Source: Paenibacillus aceti
GTDB taxonomy: Bacteria > Bacillota > Bacilli > Paenibacillales > Paenibacillaceae
Direction of reading: 5' to 3'
DNA length: 64,000 bases
Assembly (NCBI RefSeq): GCF_003614185.1
Contig: NZ_KZ987724.1
Span: 1,606,633-1,670,632, forward strand
The first letter of the stretch is position 1. Each line of letters starts with the position of its first letter. Made by a program: the position numbers and the translations under genes. Positions 16,688 through 25,769 of the stretch are shown in pieces. The notes under the pieces were generated by a model that made no database searches, was not told where the DNA came from, and worked only from the letters and a program-made list of their open reading frames with translations.

Positions 16688-18367
16688 TTACTTATTGTTC
16701 TTCATTTTTTCCAGGTTCTCCTGCCATTTAGCAGTACGCCATTCGAGAAGCCTGTCGTAACCGAGGGACATGAGATCCTTTTCGCCTTGGTCGAGAACCT
16801 TGTCAACTTCTGCGTCGCTTCCTGCCATAACGGATTTAGCGTAAATCTCCAGGAACAATTCATCGATAGATGCCTGAATAATTCCTTCCTCTGAATCCGC
16901 CGGAGGGTTAAGTCCCGTAAACTCAGTTACGTTGTATTGAGTAGGCCAGGTAATCGTCTGTTGATAACGAGTTCTCCAATCCTGCTGTTCGAATGGAAGC
17001 TGTGCCATGTATTTGTACTTCGCAGGGTCGATGTAGCTCGTATTACCTACGAACATAACCGGCGTATTCTCGGATTGAATCTTAGCCACTTCTTCTGGAT
17101 CGTAATTCTCAGTGAAGTTCGGTTTGCCTTCCTCGTCGAATCCCTTCCAGTTCTTTCCTTCCGGACCGAAGTATTGAACGTTCATTCCTTCAGGACCTGT
17201 ATACCAGTCAAGGAAAGCGAAGATGGCTTCAGGGTCTTTGGCCGCTGTGGTAATGTAAGCTGCGTTCCAGCCAAAGCTCGTGTAAGTACCTGGGTAAATC
17301 TTGTTCTTATCCAGACCTGGCTTATGGATTGGCCAGATCATGAAATATCCGCCATCTGGGTCCTGCTTAATCAATTCCGCATGCGCTTCGCCAGCGAAGT
17401 CTGTCGGGCTCGCGCCAGCAAATACGGCTACCCGGCCAGTCATTACTTTTTCTTGAACTTGGTCTTCCGTTTGGTTAAAGGCATCCTGAGAGATCAGCTT
17501 CTCTCTGTACAGCTTCGCAATATATTTCTGAGCCTCACGGAATACCGGGTCAGTCATAAGAGACGTCAGCTTGCCGTCTTTCGGTACTGCACGCAAGCCA
17601 CTGTTCAGATGCGTGTACAACGCACCTTCACCGAAGGCGGTATACAGAACACCGAGTCCCTGCATATCCTGAGCACGATGCGGTTCAAAAGGAACGACGC
17701 TATCGCCGTACTTCTCTTTTACCTTCACCAGATAGTCGTACAAGTCATCCGTGGTCTCGAGCTTAGGCTTGCCAAGCTCGTCATAGATCTTCTTATTAAC
17801 GACATAGCCTGCGTTACCATAAGGGTTCGATGAATACCAGTTCGGGAATCTGTACAGCTTGCCATCTTCATGACGAAGCAGGTTAAGATCGCCCATCCAT
17901 GTCTTCAGGTTGGTGTACTTATCGAGATAATCGTCAAATGGTACAAGCTTGCCTGCCTGATACAGTCTATCTACGTCTGGATGGTTACGGTCCGTCCAGA
18001 TCATATCCGGCAGGTCATCCGATGCCATCATCGCACTAAGCTTCTGCGTATGGGCACCTGCGGCAGCGATCATATTGATCTTGACTTGTTTCTCTTCGCT
18101 AAGCCATTTACCAATCGGAGTGCTTTCCCATTTCGGGAAGTCCATGTTTTGGTAGTGAGCATAAGCTGAGAACTCTAGAGGCTTCTCTCCGAGTACCCAT
18201 TTGTCGCTTGAGGTCTCGGCTGGTTCCTTGTTGTCCTTCTGCTCTTGGGAAGTGTTCTCAGGTGCCGGCTTGTTGCCATTGTCTGACTTGCCGCAGCCTG
18301 CTAGTGCAGTTACCAATACTAGGAACAATGATAATGTGACTAGCAGCGGCTTCTTCAACCTTCTCAT
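16688..18367 (-). CDS. Extracellular sugar-binding lipoprotein (LplA-like, family 1)
   Basis: 559 residues. A lipoprotein signal ends in the lipobox LAGC (residues 22-25), followed by a low-complexity Asn/Pro/Glu linker and a large periplasmic-binding-protein fold of about 500 residues. This is the size and style of the LplA/YtcQ family, which delivers oligosaccharides or uronides to LplB/YtcP permeases. GAGGGG precedes the ATG. It is the third gene of the operon (permease, permease, binding protein). No ATPase gene is present; such transporters normally share an MsmX-type ATPase encoded elsewhere. Confidence 0.9.
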   Translation of the reverse strand: MRRLKKPLLVTLSLFLVLVTALAGCGKSDNGNKPAPENTSQEQKDNKEPAETSSDKWVLGEKPLEFSAYAHYQNMDFPKWESTPIGKWLSEEKQVKINMIAAAGAHTQKLSAMMASDDLPDMIWTDRNHPDVDRLYQAGKLVPFDDYLDKYTNLKTWMGDLNLLRHEDGKLYRFPNWYSSNPYGNAGYVVNKKIYDELGKPKLETTDDLYDYLVKVKEKYGDSVVPFEPHRAQDMQGLGVLYTAFGEGALYTHLNSGLRAVPKDGKLTSLMTDPVFREAQKYIAKLYREKLISQDAFNQTEDQVQEKVMTGRVAVFAGASPTDFAGEAHAELIKQDPDGGYFMIWPIHKPGLDKNKIYPGTYTSFGWNAAYITTAAKDPEAIFAFLDWYTGPEGMNVQYFGPEGKNWKGFDEEGKPNFTENYDPEEVAKIQSENTPVMFVGNTSYIDPAKYKYMAQLPFEQQDWRTRYQQTITWPTQYNVTEFTGLNPPADSEEGIIQASIDELFLEIYAKSVMAGSDAEVDKVLDQGEKDLMSLGYDRLLEWRTAKWQENLEKMKNNK

Positions 18368-18430
18368 TCACTAAACCCCTCTCGTCTTAAATATATGTTC
18401 AAAGCTATTCGCCTTAAACCGTAGTTAATC

Positions 18431-19330
18431 CTACTCTTTCAGGGAGCCTACTAATACGCCCTTGACAAAGTATTTCTGTAGGAAAGGATATACTGAGATA
18501 ATCGGCAACGTGACCACGATCATCATCGCCATCGTCAGCGATTTCGAAGTAACCTTTTTGGTCTGTTGCATAAGGGCAACAGAGGCACTATCCAATACCG
18601 AACTCTGACCAGATACAATGTTACTATTCAAGGTTTGACGCAGAATCGTCTGAATCGGTAACAGCTTGTCGTTAGTGATATAGATACTCGGCATAAACCA
18701 GTCATTCCAGTGCCCGACCGCTGTGAACAGGGCCAAGGTCGCGATCACCGGTCCGGACAGCGGGAGAATAATCTTGAAGAATATCCCCCAAGTGCTGCAG
18801 CCGTCAATACTCGCTGATTCTTCCAATCCAACAGGAAGCCCCTTGAAGAACGTCCGGAAGATAATCATATTCCATACACTAATCAAGGACGGAATAATAA
18901 ATACGGCGAACGTATCCATCATACCGAGCGAACGGATCAAAAGATAAGTTGGAATCAAGCCCCCGCCGAAGTACATCGTGAACACAAAGAATATCATGTA
19001 AAATTTGCGTCCGATCAAATCTGCACGGGTCATTCCGAATGCCAAGAGTGCAGTCATAAAGATGGAGCTTACGGTACCGATGACGACCCGGGCTATCGAT
19101 ATGAGGAAGCCGTTGATTAATCGATCGTCTTTTAATATGACTTGATAATTTTCCAGTGTGAACTCTCTTGGCCAGAAAGTAATTCCGCCTTTGGCGGTAT
19201 CTACACCGACGTTAAAGGATACGACGAGCGCATTCCAGAACGGATATAACGCCGAGAAGGCGAGTAAAGTAAGCATGGTATATATGACGACAAGCATAAC
19301 CTTGTCGGAAAAGCTAATTCTCTTTAACAT
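18431..19330 (-). CDS. Sugar ABC permease (YtcP/LplC-like)
   Basis: 299 residues with six predicted helices. The MalG-type EAA motif is ESASIDGCSTWGIFFKIILP (~184-203). The C-terminus VKGVLVGSLKE is typical of YtcP proteins. AGGAGG precedes the ATG. It pairs with the permease encoded 28 bp upstream and with the lipoprotein downstream. The cargo is probably an oligosaccharide from plant or microbial polysaccharide (family-level inference). Confidence 0.9.
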   Translation of the reverse strand: MLKRISFSDKVMLVVIYTMLTLLAFSALYPFWNALVVSFNVGVDTAKGGITFWPREFTLENYQVILKDDRLINGFLISIARVVIGTVSSIFMTALLAFGMTRADLIGRKFYMIFFVFTMYFGGGLIPTYLLIRSLGMMDTFAVFIIPSLISVWNMIIFRTFFKGLPVGLEESASIDGCSTWGIFFKIILPLSGPVIATLALFTAVGHWNDWFMPSIYITNDKLLPIQTILRQTLNSNIVSGQSSVLDSASVALMQQTKKVTSKSLTMAMMIVVTLPIISVYPFLQKYFVKGVLVGSLKE

Positions 19331-19358
19331 GTCACACCTCCTACGGACAGACTAGACT

Positions 19359-20336
19359 TTACCATAAGCTGTTGCCAGATCTACGGGCCAGCAGATTCGC
19401 CATCGATAGCATTCCGATGCTGATAACCGCCTTGAATAGACCGATAGCAACTGCGTAGGAATACCTGTGGGTTCCGAGACCGACTCGATATACATAAGTA
19501 TCTATAACGTCCGATACGGATCTCAGTACAGGGTTAGTTGCCAAGAGCAGGATGTCTTCAAAGCCTGCATTAAGCAGATTGCCGATGGCAAGAATCATGA
19601 AGATAACGACGACTGGAATGATGGACGGCAATGTAATCAGATAGATCTGCTTGAACTTGCTTGCCCCGTCAATGTCCGCAGCTTCATATAAGTGAGGATC
19701 AACGCTGGCGATCGCCGCCAAGTATACGATGGAGTTAAATCCGATTTCTTTCCATACATTGACCGAAATCAGGATCGGCCAGAAATATTCCTTCATAGAC
19801 AGGAAGTTAATCGGTTCATCTATCGCTCCTACTTGCTGCAAAATCATGTTTACGCTTCCATTCTCTGTCGAAAGCATAGCCATAGCAAGACCTGCCACGA
19901 TAACCCATGAGAGGAAATGGGGCAGATAAGTGATCGTCTGAATGGTTCGCTTGAAAAACATATGGCGGACTTCATTCAGCAATAACGCGAGTATAATAGG
20001 TGCTGGAAATCCGATGAAAAACTTCAATAAACTAATGACGACGGTATTGCGGATGAGCCTTCCAAATTCCGGCGCGTGAAAAAAGGCTTCAAAATGCTTA
20101 AATCCTACCCAGGGGTTCTCCCAGATATGCGCGCCTGTGAACAGATTGTAATCCATGAATCCGGTTAATATCCCGTACATTGGCAGATAGGAAAATATGA
20201 AAACTAAAATTATTCCCGGAATGACCATAAGCTGGATATCCCACTGCCTAAAGAACCTAGCTATGGGGCTCTTGCTGCGAGGTTTAGGCGGCGGAGGCAC
20301 CGGTAGAAGCTGCTGTTCAGTTGTCGCTTGCGGCAT
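19359..20336 (-). CDS. Sugar ABC permease (LplB/YteP-like)
   Basis: 325 residues. A Pro-rich cytoplasmic N-terminus (VPPPPKPRSKSP) precedes six helices and the EAA loop YEAADIDGASKFKQIYLITLP. It is the first gene of the operon, with GGGAGG 7 nt before the ATG. The 454 bp upstream hold a candidate cre site and an unexplained terminator. It forms a heterodimer with the next gene product. Confidence 0.9.
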   Translation of the reverse strand: MPQATTEQQLLPVPPPPKPRSKSPIARFFRQWDIQLMVIPGIILVFIFSYLPMYGILTGFMDYNLFTGAHIWENPWVGFKHFEAFFHAPEFGRLIRNTVVISLLKFFIGFPAPIILALLLNEVRHMFFKRTIQTITYLPHFLSWVIVAGLAMAMLSTENGSVNMILQQVGAIDEPINFLSMKEYFWPILISVNVWKEIGFNSIVYLAAIASVDPHLYEAADIDGASKFKQIYLITLPSIIPVVVIFMILAIGNLLNAGFEDILLLATNPVLRSVSDVIDTYVYRVGLGTHRYSYAVAIGLFKAVISIGMLSMANLLARRSGNSLW

Positions 20337-20408
20337 GTTCTTCCTCCCGTGTTCAATTGATATAGATCCATGCGGATACTACAGAATAATGACTCCATCT
20401 ATTTACAA

Positions 20409-20422
20409 CGTAACCGCTTGCA
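20409..20422 (-). promoter_or_regulatory. Candidate catabolite-responsive element (cre)
   Basis: On the minus strand TGCAAGCGGTTACG fits the CcpA consensus TGWAANCGNTNWCA at all but two constrained positions. It lies 73-86 bp before the first permease gene, a usual place for glucose repression of a sugar operon. Confidence 0.4.
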
Positions 20423-20537
20423 TTGGATTTACCAATATTCTAACCTTGGGAAATGATTAAAACTATATAATAAAACCCCGATTTTTTATACTTCTACGGG
20501 ATTTGTTAAATCGGCTCAAGCGAAAAAGTATAAAAAA

Positions 20538-20573
20538 ACTGCCCTTAGGTCAAATCAGACCATAAAGGACAGT
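20538..20573 (-). terminator. Orphan intrinsic terminator in the sugar-operon leader
   Basis: ACTGCCCTTAGGTC pairs with GACCATAAAGGACAGT, and on the minus strand it ends in GGGCAGTTTTTTTATA, a textbook terminator. No minus-strand gene lies within 200 bp on its upstream side; the Crp-like gene there runs the other way. It is therefore either an attenuator in the leader of the permease operon or the end of a small RNA. Confidence 0.65.
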
Positions 20574-20790
20574 CTTCATTTAATTTATTGTGATTAAACG
20601 CACTATTAACTCCTATTAACATCTAATGAACATCCCATGGAGCAACCGCAGGATCATAAGTGCAAATCTGCAACTATTTATTGCTGATACGCTCCATTGT
20701 GGAGTACAGTAATATCAGGTTACATTAGGCTATATTAAGTTACGAATCCATATGGAGATTTATGCGCGATAATTACACTAGGAGGATACG

Positions 20791-21480
20791 ATGAAAACCG
20801 AGCTGGATCATACACGAATACAATACTATATTCTGAAATATCAACTTAATCCCATACTGCCACAGATGGATAACCTTCCTCTACAGCTTCGTACCTATGA
20901 GCGTAATGAGATCATCCTGCGCGAGGGCGCGGAGCTCGACGGGATCTATTTTCAAGTTGAAGGTAGAACCCGGGTGTCCTCCAGTGTCGAGACTGGCAAA
21001 TCACTGCTGCTGCGCTTCTGTCACCCGCTATCTGTATTTGGCGATATCGAGCTGATTCAGAAGGTTGCGATCCAGTCCCAGGTCGAAGCAGTCCAGCGCA
21101 CTACCTTCTTATATGTAAATAAACATGCGGTTGAAACCGTGCTTATGAAAGACCTCAGCTTCCTGCAGGAGTTGCTAAAACAGTTGTCTTATAAGCTACA
21201 GACCTGCACGACAGCTTCCCGGGTCAATCTCCTCGCTTCAGTAGAGGAACGCTTCGCCGCTTACCTGTTAACGACCCGACAGCAAAATGAGTTTGGCAAA
21301 GAAATCATGACCTCGCATAATTCTGAAATCGCTTCGTTAATCGGCACCACCCCGCGGCATCTCAATCGCGTCATTCAGAAGCTGATAGACAAGGGGGTTC
21401 TCCGTAAAGAGAAGAAGCAAATGACGATTCTCGACTGGACGCAAGTGGATGAAATCTCGAATGGAATTCGATATGAATAA
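20791..21480 (+). CDS. Crp/Fnr family regulator (YeiL-like)
   Basis: 229 residues. A cyclic-nucleotide-binding-type beta-barrel (~25-140, ILREGAELDGIYFQVEGRTRVSS without the Arg-Ser pair needed for cAMP) is followed by a long dimer helix and a winged-helix Crp DNA-binding domain (~150-220, SHNSEIASLIGTTPRHLNRVIQKL). No Cys cluster for an FeS centre of the Fnr type is present. The ATG follows AGGAGG. It resembles the YeiL subgroup, whose signal is not known. It is divergent from the sugar operon, which could be a target. Confidence 0.85.
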   Translation: MKTELDHTRIQYYILKYQLNPILPQMDNLPLQLRTYERNEIILREGAELDGIYFQVEGRTRVSSSVETGKSLLLRFCHPLSVFGDIELIQKVAIQSQVEAVQRTTFLYVNKHAVETVLMKDLSFLQELLKQLSYKLQTCTTASRVNLLASVEERFAAYLLTTRQQNEFGKEIMTSHNSEIASLIGTTPRHLNRVIQKLIDKGVLRKEKKQMTILDWTQVDEISNGIRYE

Positions 21481-21547
21481 TAGCTGCAACTGGCCGCAAG
21501 GGGCGGACTGGTAGACTGCTCTATCTCGCCGCTCCTACCTTCCACTT

Positions 21548-22102
21548 CTACCTTCGCTGCTCCCGGTACTGCTCCTTCAGCAAAGCGAATAATACCGCAT
21601 CGACGAACTGGTGCTTCTCGTAGAAGCATTGCTTCAGATAGCCTTCCTCATGAAAGCCTATCTTCTCCAGCAGGTATCTGGACCTGATATTGTCAGGATC
21701 AATATAAGCTTCGATCCGGTTCAATCCGAGATCCTCGAAGCCGAAGCGCATTACCTCCTGCAGCACCTCAGACATGACACCTTGTCCCCAATAGATCGGG
21801 TTCAGCTCGAAGGTGATCTCCGCTTTATAATGATCGTTGATCAAATTGCGGTAGCCACAGGTACCGATGACTTTACTGCCTGACTTCTCCGTGATGGCCC
21901 AGCGGAACCCCATCTTCTTCAAATACCGGGTGTTCCAGGATTGAATCAAGTCCTGAGCCTGCTTGAGCTCTACGAAGCTCTCAACCTCATAATACTTGGT
22001 CACCTCGTCATTGGAGAAATAATGGAATAAATCGCTGGCATCTGCCGCCGTCAATTTACGTAGAATAAATCTTTCCGTCTCTAACTGGGGGAACAGCTTC
22101 AT
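21548..22102 (-). CDS. GNAT N-acetyltransferase
   Basis: 184 residues with RimJ/RimL-type GNAT motifs: LETERFILRKLTAADASDLF at the start, ITFELNPIYWGQGVMSEVLQEV in the acetyl-CoA-binding half and YIDPDNIRSRYLLEKIGF near the end. The ATG at 22102 is chosen because the family fold starts there; the upstream open frame adds a basic, non-conserved stretch. The upstream Shine-Dalgarno site is modest (AAGGGCGG). It is convergent with the Crp-like gene. Substrate unknown. Confidence 0.85.
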   Translation of the reverse strand: MKLFPQLETERFILRKLTAADASDLFHYFSNDEVTKYYEVESFVELKQAQDLIQSWNTRYLKKMGFRWAITEKSGSKVIGTCGYRNLINDHYKAEITFELNPIYWGQGVMSEVLQEVMRFGFEDLGLNRIEAYIDPDNIRSRYLLEKIGFHEEGYLKQCFYEKHQFVDAVLFALLKEQYREQRR

Positions 22103-22210
22103 GATCGACCGCCCTTTCTCGCTAGAACTTCTCTTCCTACACTTCTCTTCCATGATTATACATCTAAACATGACGAGCGAGAAGGGTATCTTTAATGACT
22201 AGAGCGCCGC

Positions 22211-22281
22211 TAACGAAACACCATATCGCTATTTCCGCAAAAATGAGGGACTTTCGAATCTAACGAAACACTGCTGATCTA
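22211..22281. repeat. Pair of TAACGA-N9-TCGCTA palindromes, 50 bp apart
   Basis: TAACGA-N9-TCGCTA (22211-22231, centre 22221) and a decayed second copy TAACGA-N9-GATCTA (22261-22281, centre 22271) lie exactly 50 bp apart. The reverse complement (TAGCGA-N9-TCGTTA) occurs as another 50-bp pair at 61260-61330. They sit immediately before hairpin array C. Confidence 0.55.
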
Positions 22282-22282
22282 G

Positions 22283-22458
22283 CGGTCATAAATGTCCGTT
22301 AGAGCCTGAAAACGACAACTACCCGCCTCTAACGGACACTTTTGACCCTTAGAAGCACAAAATGCCATTTTTCACGATAATTTCCCTTGTAATGGACATT
22401 ATTGTCCGTTACAAGGACGGGATGCCACAGAATCAACGCTAACGGACATTTATGTCCG
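22283..22458. repeat. Four-hairpin array C (CGGACA-N4-TGTCCG cores)
   Basis: Cores: CGGTCA-taaa-TGTCCG (22283), CGGACA-cttt-TGACCC (22333), TGGACA-ttat-TGTCCG (22393) and CGGACA-ttta-TGTCCG (22443). Centres are 22290.5, 22340.5, 22400.5 and 22450.5, so the spacings are 50, 60 and 50. Flanking TAA/TTA bases extend the stems, and copy 3 reaches a 32-nt palindrome from CCTTGTAA to TTACAAGG. The array lies in a 463-bp gap between GNAT and glycosidase genes. Function unknown. Confidence 0.75.
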
Positions 22459-22512
22459 TGTCCGAGTGATCTGACCAGAACAGGGGATGTTGACATCTTT
22501 GGGCACGCAAAA

Positions 22513-22554
22513 GAGGCGTCTTTCAAGTCGGAAGATCGACTTTTGAGACAGCCC
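22513..22554 (-). terminator. Terminator of the sugar/debranching operon
   Basis: GGCGTCTTTCAAGTCG pairs with CGACTTTTGAGACAGCC, with a minus-strand tail CCTCTTTTGC. It lies 12 bp past the stop of the debranching-enzyme gene. It shares the GTCTC/AAGTCG stem with the hairpin at 3695-3738. Confidence 0.75.
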
Positions 22555-22565
22555 CTATCTTCTAG

Positions 22566-24797
22566 TTACAGCTTAATTACCGGATGATGATCCAGACTTA
22601 ATGGCGCTGCGAAGCTTACATCCTGGAGCTGTTCATTATTCTGCGTCATCCAGGCTGCGCGAGCGGCAGATTCGGCTGCATCGAGCTCCTTAAGCGTAGC
22701 CCCCGCTCCATCTTGAAGGCGAATACGCAGACGATCAGCGGTATGCTCTATGATCAGTTCCGAATCCGGCTGCACCTCCAGTTTGGCGAGTTCATATGGA
22801 GCGATGTCGATGACCGCATCGATCCCCAGCTTCTTGAAGGCGTAGCGGTAAGTCCGACGACCTTCCTCCCTCTTATAGCTCGCCTCAAGCTGTCCCTCGC
22901 CGATCTTCACCGAGTAATTCAGCGAATGTATTTCCTCTGGAATTCTAGGTGCGATCGTCAAGTTATGATTAATCAGATCAGGACGGAGGCCGAGGAAATA
23001 TTGGTACCATACTCGCAGATGCTCGGCATTGGACCAAGCCTGCAGATAAGCGCCGGTCAGTTTGGCCCAGCTTTGACCTTCCTCGGGGTACGCGTCCATA
23101 TTTTCTGCTAATCCGCCGACGACTCCGAGATTCAGAGCTTGCCAGTTCATATTCTTGAACAGCTTATATGCCGTCTCCTCCTGGCCCAGCTCGATCATCC
23201 GCTGCATAGCGATTCCGTTCAACCACAGCCATACCGCTCCGTTATGATAAGCGGCATCCTTATGATAATGTGCTGTCAGATGGAAAGGATGGAACAACGG
23301 ATGATGGCGTTCGAGCGAAGCGACGCCCCATGGATAGACCAGCTCTTCCCAAGCAGTACGCGTGGCCTGGGCCTTGAAGCTAGGGTCCTCAAACATGTCG
23401 AAGGCGAATAATTGGTTCGGCCGCAGGGAGAACTCCGCCTGATCCTGAGCATCCAGGAGATCCGCCAAATAAGGATGCGCCTCATCGCGGTAATCCTGCT
23501 CGAAATGCTGCTGCAGCTTCTCGGCAATGCCGCCCCATTTGCTAACCTTCTCGGAATCCTGCATATATTCCGCGAAGTATACCCCAGCCCGCAGCTGGTT
23601 GTACCATAGGGCTTGAATATCATTGGCACGGGTATCACGCGGAGAATATGAATTCAGATTCTCATCCCGGGCGTCCATCCAGGTCTCATTATCGGCATGC
23701 ATCAGATAGCCTTTCTCATCAACCCAGTACTGAATAGCGCCTTCGATGCTATTGCATACCGCCGGATATAGCTCCTTAATAATAGCCGTGTCCCCGGAAT
23801 ATTTCACATAATCCTGCAATTGGATAATGAAGCGCGGCGTACCATCTGTCGTATGGTAATCGATATTCTCCGGAGCGAGAATATTAGGTACTCTGCCGAA
23901 GAAGACCGACTCTTCATCCGTATTCTGGAACTCGGCAAAGGACAGCAGTATATTCCTGGCCGTCTCGAATTGTCCGGTCACCAGACAGGCTCCAGGCAGG
24001 GAAATGAATTGGTCGCGACCCCAATATTCATTGAACCAAGGCAGACCTGCATAGATGCCATCCCCCTGCTGTCTTGTGACCAATTGATCCATCGTAATCT
24101 GAATCCAGTCAAGCGCCAGGGTAAGCTCCTTGTTATCGCTATCCAGATGGACGTTCTGCTCCAGGAACTGTTCCATACGCTTAATACGTTCATGCTTGAG
24201 CCGGTGGCTATCGCTTCTCGTGCCTGCAATCAAGGCCTGGGCCTCATCCGCTGTCTTAGCTACGGAGATATAGAATCCACCTGCACTGGCCGCGGTCAAT
24301 AGCGTATTCTGCTCCAGCTGAATATCTTGTCCGTCTTTGGCGCTGACAGCGATCATCCAGTCGCCTTCCATCGACTTGAAGCAGACCGCCTCCGCCTGCT
24401 GGCTCACCAGCTCCAGTTGCTCCCCCTTTAATTCGATTCCGATCGTATTAACCGCTCCGCTAACTTGAATCTCCAGAATATTTTTATAATCGAACATCCA
24501 CAGTTCTTCAGCAATCCCGCCTTCATAGCTGCGCTCCAGCTTATAAGGCGATACCCACACCTCGGAATTACGGTTGTCCAGCCGCTTACCGTCAGCAGTC
24601 AGCACATAACCGCTGAAGATGCGGTTCTTGGCAATATTCATGCCCGCGAAGTAAGCATGCTCAACATGATTCGTATCATGGGATTGTGTAAAATAAAATG
24701 CCGCCTCTTTATTCGTAAATGAGATGGCCCGGTTCGCTTCCGCAGGGACGCATAGTCGCATCGCATCCAGAACCTTGCTCTTTAATGGCTGATTCAT
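22566..24797 (-). CDS. Glycogen-debranching-type glycosidase (amylo-alpha-1,6-glucosidase family)
   Basis: 743 residues. A beta-rich N-terminal domain (~1-210) precedes an (alpha/alpha)6 catalytic domain with WFNEYWGRDQFISLPG (~254-269), the hallmark ETWMDARDEN (~371-380, acidic catalytic region) and YHNGAVWLWLNG (~517-528). These motifs fit GH133-like debranching enzymes that cut alpha-1,6 branches. There is no signal peptide, so it acts on imported oligosaccharide in the cytoplasm. The ATG at 24797 has AGGAGG 6 nt upstream. It is the last gene of the operon SBP, permease, permease, glycosidase, which suggests a branched alpha-glucan fragment or related oligosaccharide as cargo (inference). 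Confidence 0.82.
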   Translation of the reverse strand: MNQPLKSKVLDAMRLCVPAEANRAISFTNKEAAFYFTQSHDTNHVEHAYFAGMNIAKNRIFSGYVLTADGKRLDNRNSEVWVSPYKLERSYEGGIAEELWMFDYKNILEIQVSGAVNTIGIELKGEQLELVSQQAEAVCFKSMEGDWMIAVSAKDGQDIQLEQNTLLTAASAGGFYISVAKTADEAQALIAGTRSDSHRLKHERIKRMEQFLEQNVHLDSDNKELTLALDWIQITMDQLVTRQQGDGIYAGLPWFNEYWGRDQFISLPGACLVTGQFETARNILLSFAEFQNTDEESVFFGRVPNILAPENIDYHTTDGTPRFIIQLQDYVKYSGDTAIIKELYPAVCNSIEGAIQYWVDEKGYLMHADNETWMDARDENLNSYSPRDTRANDIQALWYNQLRAGVYFAEYMQDSEKVSKWGGIAEKLQQHFEQDYRDEAHPYLADLLDAQDQAEFSLRPNQLFAFDMFEDPSFKAQATRTAWEELVYPWGVASLERHHPLFHPFHLTAHYHKDAAYHNGAVWLWLNGIAMQRMIELGQEETAYKLFKNMNWQALNLGVVGGLAENMDAYPEEGQSWAKLTGAYLQAWSNAEHLRVWYQYFLGLRPDLINHNLTIAPRIPEEIHSLNYSVKIGEGQLEASYKREEGRRTYRYAFKKLGIDAVIDIAPYELAKLEVQPDSELIIEHTADRLRIRLQDGAGATLKELDAAESAARAAWMTQNNEQLQDVSFAAPLSLDHHPVIKL

Positions 24798-24876
24798 CAC
24801 TGGCCTCCTAAATATGAGGCCGCCATGAAAGATCACAGCGGCCCTTTTTGAACTATTTGGTTAATGTGCAGCAGGC

Positions 24877-25761
24877 TTATTCTTTAACAGAGCCTACTAC
24901 GATCCCTGAAACGAAATATTTCTGCATGAAAGGATAGATCATCAGCAGCGGCAAGGTCGATACTACGATCTTGGCTGCATTCAGGGTCCGGTCGGAAATC
25001 TTCGCAAGCTCCATCAGTTTCTCCGGATCCGTAATGTTCTGAACCTCTACACTAAGCTGCTGAATATACGTTTGCAGAGGATAATTTGACGTTTTATTAA
25101 TGTACACCAATGCGCCGAAGTAATCATTCCAGTGCCCTACGATGGTGAACAGCATAACCGTCGCCAAGGTAGGCAGTACCACGGGCAAGAAAATGCGCAC
25201 GAGAATTCTCCACTGTGATGCTCCATCAATCGTCGCTGCTTCCTCCAGGGATTTCGGCACCCCGCGGAAGGCATTCATCAGCAGGATGACGTTACCGATC
25301 GGTACTGCCCCCGGTAAGATCAGGGACCAGATGGAATCGAGCAAATGAAGCTGCTTAACGACCATAAATGTAGGAATCAAGCCGCCAGAGAATAACATAG
25401 CAAAAATAACGATATTCATATAAACCTTCTGACCGCGGAACTGCCTAGGACTCTTCGATAAAGGATAGGCGGTCAGAATCATTAACGTCATATTGACGAG
25501 CAAACCTAGTACGACCCGCTCGACGGAGATCATGAACGAACGCCAGAACTGGGAGTCCGAGAGCAATTTCTCATATGAGCTTAATGTCGGATTAACCGGG
25601 AATATACTTACCAGGTTCGCAGAAGCTGCTGCGTTATCACTGAAGGATATGGCTACCAGGTTGAGCAAAGGAACGAGACAAGACAAGGTCAACGCCAGCA
25701 GCAATATCCATATAATAATATCTGCAATGCGGCTTTTTATAGACTGAGCGATGGGAGCCAC
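24877..25761 (-). CDS. Sugar ABC permease (YtcP/LplC-like)
   Basis: 294 residues and six helices, with EAA motif EEAATIDGASQWRILVRIFLP (~177-197) and the family C-terminus VSGIVVGSVKE. The start is a GTG at 25761, 8 bp after the stop of the partner permease. AAAAGGGG sits almost against it, so translation is probably coupled to the upstream gene. It feeds the cytoplasmic debranching enzyme encoded next. Confidence 0.88.
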   Translation of the reverse strand: MAPIAQSIKSRIADIIIWILLLALTLSCLVPLLNLVAISFSDNAAASANLVSIFPVNPTLSSYEKLLSDSQFWRSFMISVERVVLGLLVNMTLMILTAYPLSKSPRQFRGQKVYMNIVIFAMLFSGGLIPTFMVVKQLHLLDSIWSLILPGAVPIGNVILLMNAFRGVPKSLEEAATIDGASQWRILVRIFLPVVLPTLATVMLFTIVGHWNDYFGALVYINKTSNYPLQTYIQQLSVEVQNITDPEKLMELAKISDRTLNAAKIVVSTLPLLMIYPFMQKYFVSGIVVGSVKE

Positions 25762-25769
25762 CCCCTTTT

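Larger units (their letters stand above)
20337..20790. other. 454-bp divergent control region
   Basis: This gap separates the leftward sugar operon from the rightward Crp-like gene. It contains a cre-like site (20409-20422), a minus-strand terminator with no visible gene in front of it (20538-20573), an isolated TGCA-aatc-TGCA palindrome (661-672 on the 20-kb scale) and a CTCCA-ttg-TGGAG hairpin (20692-20704). A leader RNA for the sugar operon could explain the terminator. Confidence 0.4.

Noticed and set aside
16937-17833. 298-codon plus-strand frame opposite the binding-protein gene
   Set aside because: Shadow of a clear lipoprotein gene. Composition and lack of a ribosome site argue against coding.
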